The notes under the pieces are model-generated. The model did not search any database and was not told the DNA's origin. It saw only the letters and a program-made list of their open reading frames with translations. From Gamsiella multidivaricata (lineage: Eukaryota > Mortierellomycota > Mortierellomycetes > Mortierellales > Mortierellaceae), in NCBI RefSeq assembly GCF_025024155.1, contig NW_026251713.1, forward strand, positions 248,001-312,000: a stretch of DNA of 64,000 nt. The letters are read 5' to 3'. Of this stretch, positions 48,077-59,353 are shown in pieces; within the stretch, counting starts at the first letter, position 1; every line of letters begins with the position of its first letter. The position numbers and the translations under genes were made by a program.

Positions 48077-50578
48077 TTTGTGCTGTATTTTTATGTTTGT
48101 GGAGGGCTGAGATGTAGGGAAGGAGTAAGCAATTGCCGTGGATGGGACGTTAGGGTGTTCGTTCAAGAAGGTTGATGATGGTGAGAAAGTAAAGGCGAGA
48201 CAGGGCGGGGAAGGACGAGAGCGTGGATGGATATGTGAATATGAATGCGAATGCGAATGTGGATGCGAATATGAATGCGAGTGTGAATGCGAGTGTGAAT
48301 GCGAATGTGCAGTGTGAGGTGTTGTGTTGCGGCGGAGCGGGTACTTATAAGACTTTTTTGACTTTTTTTTGGTTTGAATAGAGTGGATGCGGATGGGAAG
48401 AAGAAAGAAAATGGGCAAAGTAGGATTGTCAGAGACTGAACTATATAGTGCAGGACAAAAAGAAAAGTGAAATAGTACCACAAGGCAAAGACTACCTGTG
48501 TGTAGGGCTATGTGAAGACAATTGCAGACGGGCGACAAATGGAAGACAAGACCATGGTCAATGTTGTGTTATGTGATGGATATGTTTGAATGGGAATGAA
48601 TAAAATATCCCCTGTAGTCTTGTGTAATACTCTATATAAACATGTAGGGCTATAGTCTAGGATGCATATCCGAGCCATCGGATATCTATCGGATATCGGA
48701 TTTCATTTTAAAAAAATATGAGCGAGCGAAGGAGATCGTCCTCTCTTGCTCTACATTCTTCCCCGTGCAATGCGGCGAGTGGAGTATTCACTGGTCGATA
48801 CCCTCGTTTTGAAACACATATGCACGCATGTAGTATCATATTCTTTTTATTACAGCTCAGTAATTGTTTATGGGGAAATACATGAGAGGAAAGAGAGAAC
48901 AGCCGCTTCTCTTCCCGTACCAATGCTAGATGGTCCATGGGAGAAATACACAGCGGTCGTGATTGGTTCCACGGTAGTCTGGCTGGTTGAATCCTTGCTT
49001 ACTTACACTGCAGTGTTCAATAGCTTATGGTGCTATGGTGCTATGGCGGTGATGGTCAGCGAAGCTGAAAGGGGCCGGAACTACGCTAATAGTGTGGTGC
49101 TGACAATCCTTCATTCGTTCGTTCATAAGCAACCGCATGAAGAGCAGCATCGCTTCCCTCTTCGGAAACAAATCCTTTGATAAAGCGATAATGGGTCCGT
49201 GATCGGCATCTTTCAGCCGCAGTGCACAACAGACAAAAAGAACAGCTGAACACAAATACCAAACATGCTTTAAGAAAACAAGGTAGATCGGAAATTGAAG
49301 GACAAAAGCAGCAAACAAAGGGGAAGAGATAACAAAAGACGAAGAACACAGGCATGGCAAAACGACAAAGAGATGATGGCGAGGCGAAGAAGAAAGTGAT
49401 GGGAAAATACGATAAGGATGGACTGGACTAGATGGATCACGACCACTAGCTGATCTGCACAGCGAGGTGCTCATTTATGCTGCCTTCATTTTCTACATTT
49501 GCCTTGGCGCCATCTATCGACATATGTTTCAGGCCCGACACTTACGATCCGCAGCGATGCAATTGCTGTTCAGACCGGGACATCCGCGCTGTCTCTCTTA
49601 TTGTTCTGTTTGTTTGTTACACACAGATTTTTACATTCAGGACATTCAGGATATTCAGGAACAGGGTCCAATTCAGGCACAAACATTCACATTTATTTTT
49701 ATTACTATTCGCAATATTCGCGCACTTGAACCGAATCCATATTGCGAGAGCGCGATCTCCATAGTAAGCCAGCATAGGGAGTGAACTGTCGTTTGGCCTC
49801 TTTTTCACTTCAGACTAGGTTGGGGCTACATCCTGAAGATGGACCTGTAGGATGCAGAGCTCTTTTGAGATAGCCACATGTACAGAAGAATAGATACTCG
49901 ACTTGAAATGGCCCCCATCAATAGTGGTTTTTCAAATATATGCTAGATTATGCTGCACAAGTCGTTCCTCCGCAATGTTTCTCATGCCCGACCTCGCCTG
50001 GCATTTTGGCATGAATCCCGAAACTCCGATTGCAGGGGTACTCAGTCTGGGAGGCAACGGGGGAAGGGGGGAAGGAATAAATCCCCCTCCAGACGCAGCG
50101 GCAGGTCATTCGGGTCAGGGTCAGATCAACATGAGCATTCAGTCTAATGGGCTCGGCCATAAATTAGACATACCAATCACAGCCCGCGGACCTGATGATG
50201 TAGGCTGAATTCAAAAACCCTTTTCCCATTTCTTATTTTTGGAACCGTACACGCACGGCTACCGGCACGATCCAGCCTGGCCAAGCTGGCTGGAATAGAA
50301 GAGAAATTAGGGAAGGGCCCTTAAGATGAGTCTGGGCCTAGCTATATGGACTTCAGTACATGTACGTTCTTTTTCTTCAAGTCGACATTCCTCGTTCTAT
50401 AGTACATTGTTCATGCACGCATGTTCGAGGTCAAGGAAATTGTTACAATTTATTCCAAGCCTTTGTCGCGCCTACAGTCAATGTCAGTGCACAAGCAGCA
50501 AAGGCAGCGAAGGCAGTGTCAGCAATGGATTGGGGGGGCGATGCGATGGTTGAGAGCAGCAGCATTAGCCCATCTGAT
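48077..50578. other. Gene-poor interval upstream of the Pcl-type cyclin
   Basis: This 2.5-kb stretch has no supportable gene. It holds a degenerate hexanucleotide repeat (48234-48308), a tandem ATCGGATATC pair (48677-48697), a small decamer repeat with ATTCAGGA cores (49637-49661), and G-rich patches near 50050. The part near 48077 should be the cyclin promoter. Frames such as 48746-49180 lack an ATG at their upstream end and any family resemblance. Confidence 0.5.
48234..48308. repeat. Degenerate (GAATGY)n microsatellite
   Basis: About 12 consecutive hexamers related to GAATGC/GAATGT lie 160-230 bp upstream of the Pcl-type cyclin start. On the cyclin strand this is a CATTC-rich array. CATTC-like motifs resemble TEAD/Tec1 sites (CATTCY), so a regulatory role is possible but unproved. 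Confidence 0.7.
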
Positions 50579-51886
50579 CTATGCCTCGTACCCATGACGC
50601 TTCAAAAACGCCTTCAGATTCTCACTACAGTAATCGAATGGCGTCTGCCCTTCGCCATTCTGTCTATCCAGATCTGCCCCTGCCTCGAGCAATGCCAATG
50701 CCGTCTCGCCGTGCTCATCTTGACATGCTAAGTGTCTATAATCAACCCCATGGTAGAGGACAGAGAGAAGGTTTGTAAGCAATATGGCAGCAAATGCAAT
50801 GCAATGTATGCATCCCCTTACCAGGGATCAACGCTTGACCTGAAGAGATGAGATTGATCAGTCTTTCTTACAACGGTGTGTTCCTCACAGAGTCAGGAGT
50901 ATTGAGACGAGAGCCCTTTTCGATCAACAGCTTTGTCAGAGGAGTGTATCCGCGGACTGCAGCGCGATGACTAGATAAAATGAATGCATGAGCAAAACGC
51001 ATTATGGGATACCTCTGTATGTGCTCATAGAACTACAACAATGATAAAACTTACAGCGGCGTCTGTCTGTTGTCGTCTTCCAGTTTAGGGTCCGCGCCGT
51101 TATCGAGAAGAATTCTGGCGACTTCCATGTGGTTCTTTGAAGCCGCGTAATGCCTACATATATGACAAGTCAGCAGGACGTAGGGACTGAGTAAAGCGCA
51201 CATATTCCCAGTATGAGATATATTTCTTAATACGATGGCTTACAGAGCCGTTGTTCCAGAGTCCGTCTTTGCATTGACCTCGACCTGCTTTTTTAACAGC
51301 AAGGAGGTGATCTCCGCATTTCCCACCGAAGCTGGTTGATCAAATAGAGAAAGACACGCTTAGTATGCCCGTTTGCTCATCCGGGCAGGTAAACAGAAGA
51401 GCGATTTCCACGTTGTAGATACCTGCGATATGAAGCGGCGTCCATCCAGCCTATAATGCAGCCATAAGAATAACCAGTGATTAGAATAATTAGGATAGGC
51501 CAATTGGTTGCATTAGAGTCCTGCCTTCAGCTTACCTCGTCCTTGCTATTCACTGGTGCACCCTGCTCCACGAGATACTCCACAATGTCCAGTCGCTTTC
51601 CCGAGACTTCAAGCGACAGCCAGGATATGTGATGTATTGGAACGAATAATCCAGGTCAATTGACGTGTTTTGTTTTTCGTGTCCCATCTGCATGGCTCAA
51701 TAGGAATCGTGTCAAAAAGATACGATGACCAAGATCAAGAGGAATAAAAGGTTTTCTTCGCGTACCGGCCCAGTGCAGAGCCTGTCTTTCGTCTTCATCC
51801 TTGGCTGTGATCGCACTCTTGTCTTGTTCGACCAATTGCTTCACCAACCCAAACTGGCCCTCGAGCGCTGCGTTGTGAATCGACAT
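50579..51886 (-). CDS. NAS6: 26S proteasome assembly chaperone Nas6/PSMD10 (gankyrin), ankyrin repeats
   Basis: Nas6 binds the Rpt3 ATPase and guides assembly of the proteasome base. The start MSIHNAALEGQFGLVKQLVE begins repeat 1. Further exons encode the repeats KRLDIVEYLVEQGAPVNSKD, GWTPLHIAASVGNAEITSLL, GTTALHYAASKNHMEVARIL, QTPLHRAAVRGYTPLTKLLI and GETALALLEAGADLDRQNGE, ending FLKRHGYEA. Six to seven ankyrin repeats and about 230 residues fit the family. About seven exons are needed. Each exon roughly carries one repeat. The gene diverges from the putative eIF4E-binding protein across 272 bp. Confidence 0.93.
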
Positions 51887-52158
51887 TGCAAATGGGGGAA
51901 AGGAATGGGTTGCTGTCTTTGAATGGAAGGTTATGAAGGAGCGGAGCGAATGAGAGCTGGATTCCACTTTGGCGAGGTTGCACACGCGTTGTTGCGCTGT
52001 TCCCAAGGAATTGGGTACTGTCCATACGTGGATTTTCTAAGATGGGCGTGTACGTTATTGCTGGCGCTGTGCCACCAGTCGCACAGGGCTCTTCCTTTCT
52101 TTTGTCTTCCAACAGTCTTTTTTTACCACAACTTGTCACTCGCTCCACCTTTGCAACC

Positions 52159-53673
52159 ATGAGCGCCCCCAAGCTAGTAACTGCCGCAGACTTTTCCAGG
52201 CTCTCAAGCAGCCTTGAGTCCTTCTACAAAGCCAGGCACCAGTCTTTCGCTCCCACTTCCTCCTCCTTGTCTCGCGCCACCACAAAGGTCACTACCAAGA
52301 CTGAGGTCGCGAATTCCAGCGAAGGTCCCGCCCAAGAAGAATCCGACCTTCATCCCCCGTCTTCTCCAAATTTGATGGATCTGTCTGATGCTGGGCAGGT
52401 CATGGTCCAAGATCATCCTACCACGAAGACCAGTCCAGCGATCTCTGCCACACCCACGACACAGCCAGCACAAGACCATGGCGATAATGGTCTTTCAACT
52501 GATGTTTACGAGACAGCAGCATACGCGCCACCCAAGGACTCTCAGAGCACTGCCTCAGATTTTCCCGACAAATCATCCACAGAAGGATCCAGGCCCCAGG
52601 ATCAGTTCTCCTCGTTGTCTGTTCACGAAGGCCACAAGAAATCAGCAGATGTGTCTCAAATTAGCCTCAAAAGGACTTTTAACACAATACTCGATTTATC
52701 TGGATCCAAGTGGGCTAGGGCCGCGGTCGAGGTCGAGAGCCCTATTACGCTGAAGCCATTGATGAGTATTGCCAGCCAGACTCTGACGCCACCAGTAGAA
52801 ATAGTCAATGCGTACGCCACTAAGTTCGATACTGGATCCAATGTTAACATGCCGCCCCGGTCAGAGAGCGCAGACAGGATAGAATCTGGACCCAAAACGC
52901 CGGAAACGGACGATAGAACCAGAATGATGCGGGACAAGAAAGATCCGATGTGGAACAAATCAACATTGACAGATTTACAGAAACAAGGATTGATCAAGCA
53001 GGGACGCGCTCTTGCCAACCTTCAAGTCCAGAAAATTCCAACATGGCGAGGTAACGCACTTGTGGGGAAGGTCCAACCGAGGAAGACTCACGAGAAAGCT
53101 CCGGAGTGGATGCAATTCGAACATGTGGTCGAACGCGCGCCAAGAAGAAATATGATCTGTTATGACCGTGAGTTCCTGATGCGCTTCAAAGACCACAATA
53201 CCCTTCCTCACGGAGCCGAGGGTGCTCCTACGATGGTCCGAGAAAGAGTCGAAGAAACTAAGTACAGACAGGCCTCCGTTGCGATTAAGTCAGATACAGA
53301 AATACCTTCAGTCGCACGACCTCGAGTCCCAACAACCAATTTGCACGAACAGCTGTCTGATCAACACAAGATCAACCCACTGTCCAGTCTTCATGTTGAA
53401 CATTCACCAGCCACCAGGAGTGGTGGCATCAGGTAGGCGACTTGGCAATCTATGTGATACTTGCCTGTGGCTACGTTGTTCTGCTAACTCCCTGTTGTCT
53501 ACAATTTTTATTTTTATTTTTTATATTTATTTATTAGTGGCCGCGTCTTCAGCTTCAAGATCAGAGAACCAAAGGGTCCACCTTCGATATCCCTTTTGGA
53601 ACAGCCTAATGTAGGCTCTAGGGGCTTCCATTCCTGCACAATCTCTTACGGCGTGGATCGCAATCGCGATTGA
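52159..53673 (+). CDS. Putative eIF4E-binding protein (4E-BP/4E-T-like motif)
   Basis: Two exons (52159-53432, 53538-53673) give 469 residues, mostly Ser/Thr/Pro-rich and probably disordered. The key feature is ICYDREFLMRF, with Tyr at residue 335. It fits the eIF4E-binding consensus Y-x4-L-hydrophobic and closely resembles the motif of animal 4E-BP1 and eIF4G. Before it lies a Trp-containing conserved-looking patch (KKDPMWNKSTLTDLQKQGLI, KAPEWMQFEHVVERAPRR). No MIF4G or other folded domain is visible, so this is not eIF4G. A translational repressor or P-body adaptor is the best guess. The start at 52159 (ACCATGAGC) is preferred over an in-frame ATG at 52042. The same window encodes eIF4E. 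Confidence 0.75.
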
Positions 53674-53832
53674 ACGCCTTTCTAGGCGACACTTGCAATT
53701 AAACGCGCGGTATACTCAATAGTACGACAGGTTGCAGCTGATATTGATAAATAAAACCAATTGCTCTTTTTATGAACCAACCGTCGAATATTTTATTACG
53801 ACCTCATGCTATTTACTGCAAGGTACCTAGTT

Positions 53833-54477
53833 CTAAAGACGAATCATCTCAAGTGCGATCAACAGACTGCAGACGACAGATCCAATTGTAAATGTCCATG
53901 CCTGCGATGTTTCTGTTGACAAAGATTTCTTCTTGCCCTGAGGACTCGGTACAAACTGGTCCCAGAAATGGCTCTCGATCTGATCATTAGGCGGTCCTGC
54001 AGCTGGCAGGATCTTACCATAGCTCGTGGACTGAACTACCAAGATGGATTGTGGCGCCTTGGGTAATGTGCTAGTTGCTGGGATGGCCTGTTGAGTAGCA
54101 GGTTGTCCAGTTTGGCCGATTGTGATGACCGCTGTTACGGTCATAATTGTGCCATTGAGGACAGTGACAGTTGAGATGACAGAGGTTAAGGGCATGGCTG
54201 TAAAGACCGGATTGTTCGATATAGTGATTGTGGCGTGGCTGCTGCCAGGGACTTGGGTCTTGGTTGGAGCGGTTGCAGCGAGCACACTCGAGTCTGCAGA
54301 AGCTATACTTGGGTTGACACCTGCGCCGGGTTGAGGCCCCGGTGGTGGTTGTAGTTGTGGTTGTGCAGGCACTGTTGGGATGAGAACCAGGACGGTAGCG
54401 AGGAGGGTAAGAGCAAGGATGAGCAGACGTTGACACAACAGCAAGGTATATGTGGATTGATGGCGGCGTTTAGACAT
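53833..54477 (-). CDS. Secreted or membrane-anchored Ser/Thr-rich protein
   Basis: This is an intronless 214-residue frame. The N-terminus MSKRRHQSTYTLLLCQRLLI continues into a hydrophobic core and a likely signal-peptidase site after VPA (IPTVPAQP). The middle is Pro- and Ser/Thr-rich, with the beta-prone stretch TSVISTVTVLNGTIMTVTAV, suitable for O-glycosylation. The C-terminus ends in a hydrophobic segment (AWTFTIGSVVCSLLIALEMI) followed only by RL, as in GPI-anchor signals or a single-span anchor. A cell-wall or plasma-membrane surface protein is likely. I do not recognise the family. Confidence 0.75.
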   Translation of the reverse strand: MSKRRHQSTYTLLLCQRLLILALTLLATVLVLIPTVPAQPQLQPPPGPQPGAGVNPSIASADSSVLAATAPTKTQVPGSSHATITISNNPVFTAMPLTSVISTVTVLNGTIMTVTAVITIGQTGQPATQQAIPATSTLPKAPQSILVVQSTSYGKILPAAGPPNDQIESHFWDQFVPSPQGKKKSLSTETSQAWTFTIGSVVCSLLIALEMIRL

Positions 54478-57400
54478 TTTTTTTGTGGTGTAAGAGAGGG
54501 GTATAACTGAGTGTATGTGAACAAGTGCAGGAAGTGCGAGAGTAGATCGTTAACGAGAGTGAAAGAGATAGAAATGGAGGGATAGCATGGAAAGTATTAA
54601 AAGGGACGACCTTGCCTTTTCAACGCTCGGAACCAGATAGCGGTTGAACGGGGGCGCTGCCTGGTACCCGAAGCGCACATGCCCGCACAACGAAATACTG
54701 CTGCCTCCTTAAGATCCCTTCCTGTCTTCCCACTCCTGTCCTCCTCGTCTCCTGGCCATATTTTCAGACATGCAGTGAGAACCAAAAGAGAGAAAAAAGG
54801 GTGAGAAGGAGGAGTATGGGGGTATGGCTGATGACCTCCTTTCTGGTCTGGTAGAATGAAGATGTAGCTCTACCTTCCGGAAAACTCTTCTGTCCCAGAT
54901 TCCACGTAAATAAGACGTAGAATATCTGTTTCTGTGATGGAGCATTGGCCTAGGAACCTACCAATTCTCACCCACCCCCTTGGCCACCGCTAACTGAGGT
55001 TTAATCGGAGAAAGCCATTAGAAGTGACAAACTAACCAACCAGCTCCTCGCAATGTCGCTCGCCTGCGACTTCCGATCCTCATATTTTAATGCCCCTCTC
55101 TGCAAAAAAAAAAAAAAAAAAAAAAAAAAAAGGAAGAAAAGAAACGTTACGCAGCTTTGCTATTTCTTTGCCAAAACAGGTGTCTTCACAGATCGTTGAA
55201 GCATTCCGTGAGTGGTGAAACATTTCGGCCTCTCCATGGCTCATTATCGTCCATGTCAAATACCAGAAAACACAAAGCTCATGAATGTCACTCTTGGTTT
55301 ACTGAGGTGGTGCTCCTCGCTCCTGAATATCCGCTTCCTAGAATCTGTACGCGCCTTACATGAAGGGTTCTGATTTCCAGAAGGAATGGGTCCGCTCATG
55401 TAGTCACTCTACATTGCCAGGAGGTCATGTAATACGGTATTACGATAAATTCTGGGTCATGAAAAGAAAAGAGCAAGCAAACAAGTGCTCTTTCTTAGGT
55501 AAAATCATTGCACTGCTGTCTCTCATGAGCGAGCAAGCAACTATTTCTTTTACCTGCGTTCATTAATTCTACGAGTCTACCCTTCGGTGCTTTGGAGAAT
55601 GATGTCGTCGTTGCATGAGAATGAGCCCTTCAAACTGTCCGGCTGGCTGCCAGTCTGTCAAGAAGTGAAAATAGGAATTCACTTTAGGATTATGTATTCT
55701 TCGTTGCCCGCCTGTCAGAGGCTGTATGACGAATGTAGAAAGAGAGCATCCTCTTGAAGGCAAGAGTCCTTCCTATAGTTAATTAATTCTACTTTTGTCC
55801 TCGTTCGATGGCTTTTTTTCTCTCTTCTTTTTTGGCTATACGTGCCCATCTCCTGTAAACCAAGTGTGCACTCAGATTCCAATTGTAGTATGAACATTGA
55901 TCTTGGAGCAAGAATATGAGCGATGTGCAGTAGATCAGCCGCAGGTCAGGCCGAGCTATGGAGCAGCTTGAAGGCAAATCAATACGGAAACCCAAGGAGC
56001 TTTGACAGACTGGGCAACCACATTCGTAATTTTGAAGGATGTGGAATGGAGTTTAGTGTTGCGGTACAGTTCCGCCAGGGCGGCCCTAGTTGCTGTCACC
56101 TTCTATCCTGATATCACCGCGATTTTTGTAAACTGTTCAATCCTTCATTCTTTACTCTCTTTACTGCTCCTCTTGCTGGACACTTCCGGATATGATGTAG
56201 ATCCTTATTGATCTTGTCTCCTCCCTCCTCATTCTATGCTCCAACTCGGATTATTTCATTCACCTTTGTCTGCCCATCGAGTTTAAACTCCTTTTCCATA
56301 CTCAGTCCTTTGAATAACTTTCGACCATTTATCTGGCCTTTTATGACAAAGGCCATATACAACACACACATTCCTTCCGTCGCGTCAAACCAGAACGACT
56401 AACCACTCTACAAACTCTAATTTACTTTGCCTTATACCTTGCTCCCTTCACTCTGTGCGGTTCCTTGTTTTCCACGCTTGTTGGCATCCCCTCTCCCTCT
56501 CTCATTCTCTCTCCCTTGTGTCTTTTGTCTGTATCTGCGCATCCACTTACTCATCTAAACATTTTTTCTTTCCCTGTCTCTTGGCCCTTCTGTCCCTCCC
56601 CCGCCCGTTCTACACTCGCGTAATACATTTATCACCAACACCTGATCCCTTTTCCTTCCTTCAGTACGTTAGCCCCACAACACTTGACGTTCCGATACCC
56701 TTGGAACCAATATCCGCCCTTAATCTAATTTGCATTTCCACTAGCCTATCGGCATACCACCTGCCTACAAGGCACACCAACAGAAGGTGAGTAAAAGGTT
56801 CCCTATCACGATCAAGACGCGTCGAAGCATCTGTATAGTCTGGTCACAACTTACGCCTTGACCCAGGTCGTCAGGTCTATTATTTTGAATGAGGATACAA
56901 ACGAATGCGTTATTGTGTTATCGAACATGAGAGTACCCGTGCCTTGTGCTTCGTGATGACCTAACTTACGGTCTATCGCCTTAGTGCTCATGCGCGTTGT
57001 TCAGTCAACCTGGAAGAGTCGATATTGTGGGTCGCTTACGGCAGCTAAAGCACGAGACAGACCGTGAGAGAGTGGGAAATAGGCTAGGACAGTACTAGCC
57101 GGTGGTGCTTCTTTGTTGATTATGCTGGGAGAGCGGGACTGAATTGAGTCTGTGCCTAAAGTGTTTTTGTCATGCATTGGCATGTTGGACAGGACAAACC
57201 ATCCCTACCTTCCGCACGCGTCTACACATACGCTTCCCCCCCCGCCCTCATCCTCCTCCTCTCCCATTTTTTTGTTCCCCCTCCCCCTGTCTCTCCTTTG
57301 ATTTTTTGCTCACTCATTCTGTCTCCTTACTCCTCCTTGTCTCCCTCTCTGTCTTTCCCCCCCCAAATACTTCACTATATTCTTTTCCTGCCTCTTAAAC

Positions 57401-59353
57401 ACCATTCATTTCAACTCAGTCCAATTCAGTTCTATTCAGTATATGATATCGCACCCCATTGTATCACAGCGAGTACTCTTGCAAATATGCGTGCTCCACA
57501 ACATGTCGAGGAAAAATACGGCAATCCAAATCTGACCCGAGAAGCATCGATGATTTCGTTCTTTGCTTTGCGTGTCCTGTTCCTGGGTCGACCACATCAA
57601 CCCCGCCTCTATCTTTTTCTGCTTCTGCTCTTACAATTATCAAAGTGCACTGTACTACATTGCACGAGCGCGTTTTGAGAGATGAGCCAATGTCCTTCTT
57701 TACACCTATACACCTTATCTGTAACATCACATTTACACATATGCCATGTAAACCCATTCATCAAAGTGTTCGACCACCTGGCAGTTCTAATGAGCATGAT
57801 TCCGAAACATTTGTTGAATGACCAAAGAACAAGGATGCGTCCTGTATGACTCGGATAATCTGCATAGGCGCTGCCGCAGACGGAAAGAAAGAGAGGTGAA
57901 ATGATGTGCAGAGCATTGCACGTATCCCCCCTGTCGCCCATCCTCCTTCGACCCATTCTGCTGCAGAGAGATAGTGGCGGTATCACGGCCCAGCTGGCTC
58001 AGCTTCCTGTCATTCTCTGTCCTGCCAGTAAAAGCAAAAAAGCAACAGCAGAAGCAGCTCCTGTTCATCTGTTGTATTCATTCAACGAAGCCCCTTTTAG
58101 GCGCTGTCCTGCAAATACAGCCAGAACCTGGTCGAACCTCGATGCGTACTCTTCTTCGTGCTCTCTTCACTTCTTATTTATATTTACTTCAGTGCGCTCT
58201 TTCACCACACTCTTTTCTCTTCGTCCTTTTCCTCCCTTCCTTCACCATCCTCTCTCCTCCTCTTCTTCCCATCTTCATCCTTATTCTCATCCTCGGCAAA
58301 GCAGGACCACTCTTTGAGCACGAACACTTCCTTCCATTCTTAGGCCTTTACTTTACAACCTATACTCTTCCATCATACCCTTGCCTTCCCTTACCGAATA
58401 TCCCAGGCAATCCAGATCTCACCCCTGTGCGCGACTTTGTACTCCATCCTCAGAATGTATGTGACATGGTGGTACCAGCCTTGGTTCGTGTGTTACACTG
58501 GCGCACAGGGCAACTCGCTATTATTGTATGATTGGTGGCCAAACGAGACACGAAGGCACCCATACATCCAATCCCATCTCATCAATAGCTTGGGCCGTGT
58601 ACATCTCTGTGTTCCCATTGGGTGGCCCCTTTGGAGGACGTCCCTGGCTCCATGATACCTCCCCACCTCGTCATTGGCCCGTCCAAAAAAGGACAGGACA
58701 TAGCCTTTGGCGACGCGCATCTCCTACTGCTTCTCTCGCTCGCTCGCTCTCATTCTATCTCTCTGTCAGTATCTCTCTATCTTTGTGCTCGCCTTTGGCA
58801 TCTTTCTGCCCCTCCTTGCCCTTCTCCTTTCATACAAATACATCCTACGGAAATCTCATCTTCTCCTGAAATCCATCCAATCCACTTTGAGTTTATCCAC
58901 TTTTACGGAAAGAATGGTGTTTTATACCACTCCCGTGAATGACTTGTGGATCCATGGTTAAACGAGTGAAAACTAACCCTCTCTCCCTCCCCCCTCTCTC
59001 TATCTTTCTCTCCTGTCCCGGATCCTGTTTTCCTTGTCCCTATCCTCTTTCTGGTACTACCGTCCAGTGCCAAAGGTCATCCGAGGACTCTTGGATCCCA
59101 CTTGTTGAGAACGATTAGTACTATCCCACGGCTGGATTGACGCTGCGTGCAAAGATCTCTTAGCGACCCCGCTTTCTGTCCCTCCGCCTCTTCTCTCGCC
59201 AATCCATTTCTTGCGCTGCTTTCTACCCAAAGGCATATTGGTATCATTCTGAACTGTTCTGAACACATCCCCACGTAACCAGCACGTTTTCGTACACAGG
59301 TACACACCCATCTTTCACGCCCTTCACCTACACACACGCTCACACACACAACG
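54478..59353. other. 4.9-kb gene-poor interval upstream of the G1-type cyclin
   Basis: This is the largest gap in the window. I found no supportable gene. It holds the longest homopolymer (A28, 55104-55131). From about 56400 to 59340 there are repeated pyrimidine-rich blocks on the plus strand. Frames such as 55923-56111, 57001-57183 (minus) and 57487-57678 are open but unrecognised. The interval may contain a long promoter or leader for the cyclin, an unrecognised RNA gene, or a decayed gene. Confidence 0.5.
55104..55131. repeat. A28 homopolymer
   Basis: Twenty-eight uninterrupted A on the plus strand, the longest homopolymer in the window. No transcript-like sequence with a recognisable frame lies directly 5' of it, so a retrocopy tail is not supported. 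Confidence 0.9.

Noticed and set aside
48163..48483. 106-codon minus frame rich in Ile-His-Thr repeats
   Set aside because: The frame is a translation of the GAATGY hexanucleotide repeat.
48746..49180. 144-codon plus frame with two hydrophobic stretches
   Set aside because: It lacks an ATG at its upstream end, has no clean splice structure and resembles nothing I know.
55104..55131. Retrocopy (processed pseudogene) tail
   Set aside because: No coding or transcript-like sequence precedes the A28 tract.
55923..56211. Two overlapping plus frames that look partly protein-like
   Set aside because: Neither joins to neighbouring exons nor matches a known family.
57001..57183. 60-codon minus-strand frame with an ATG in the gene-poor stretch
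   Set aside because: It looks protein-like but is short, isolated and unrecognised, so chance is as likely.
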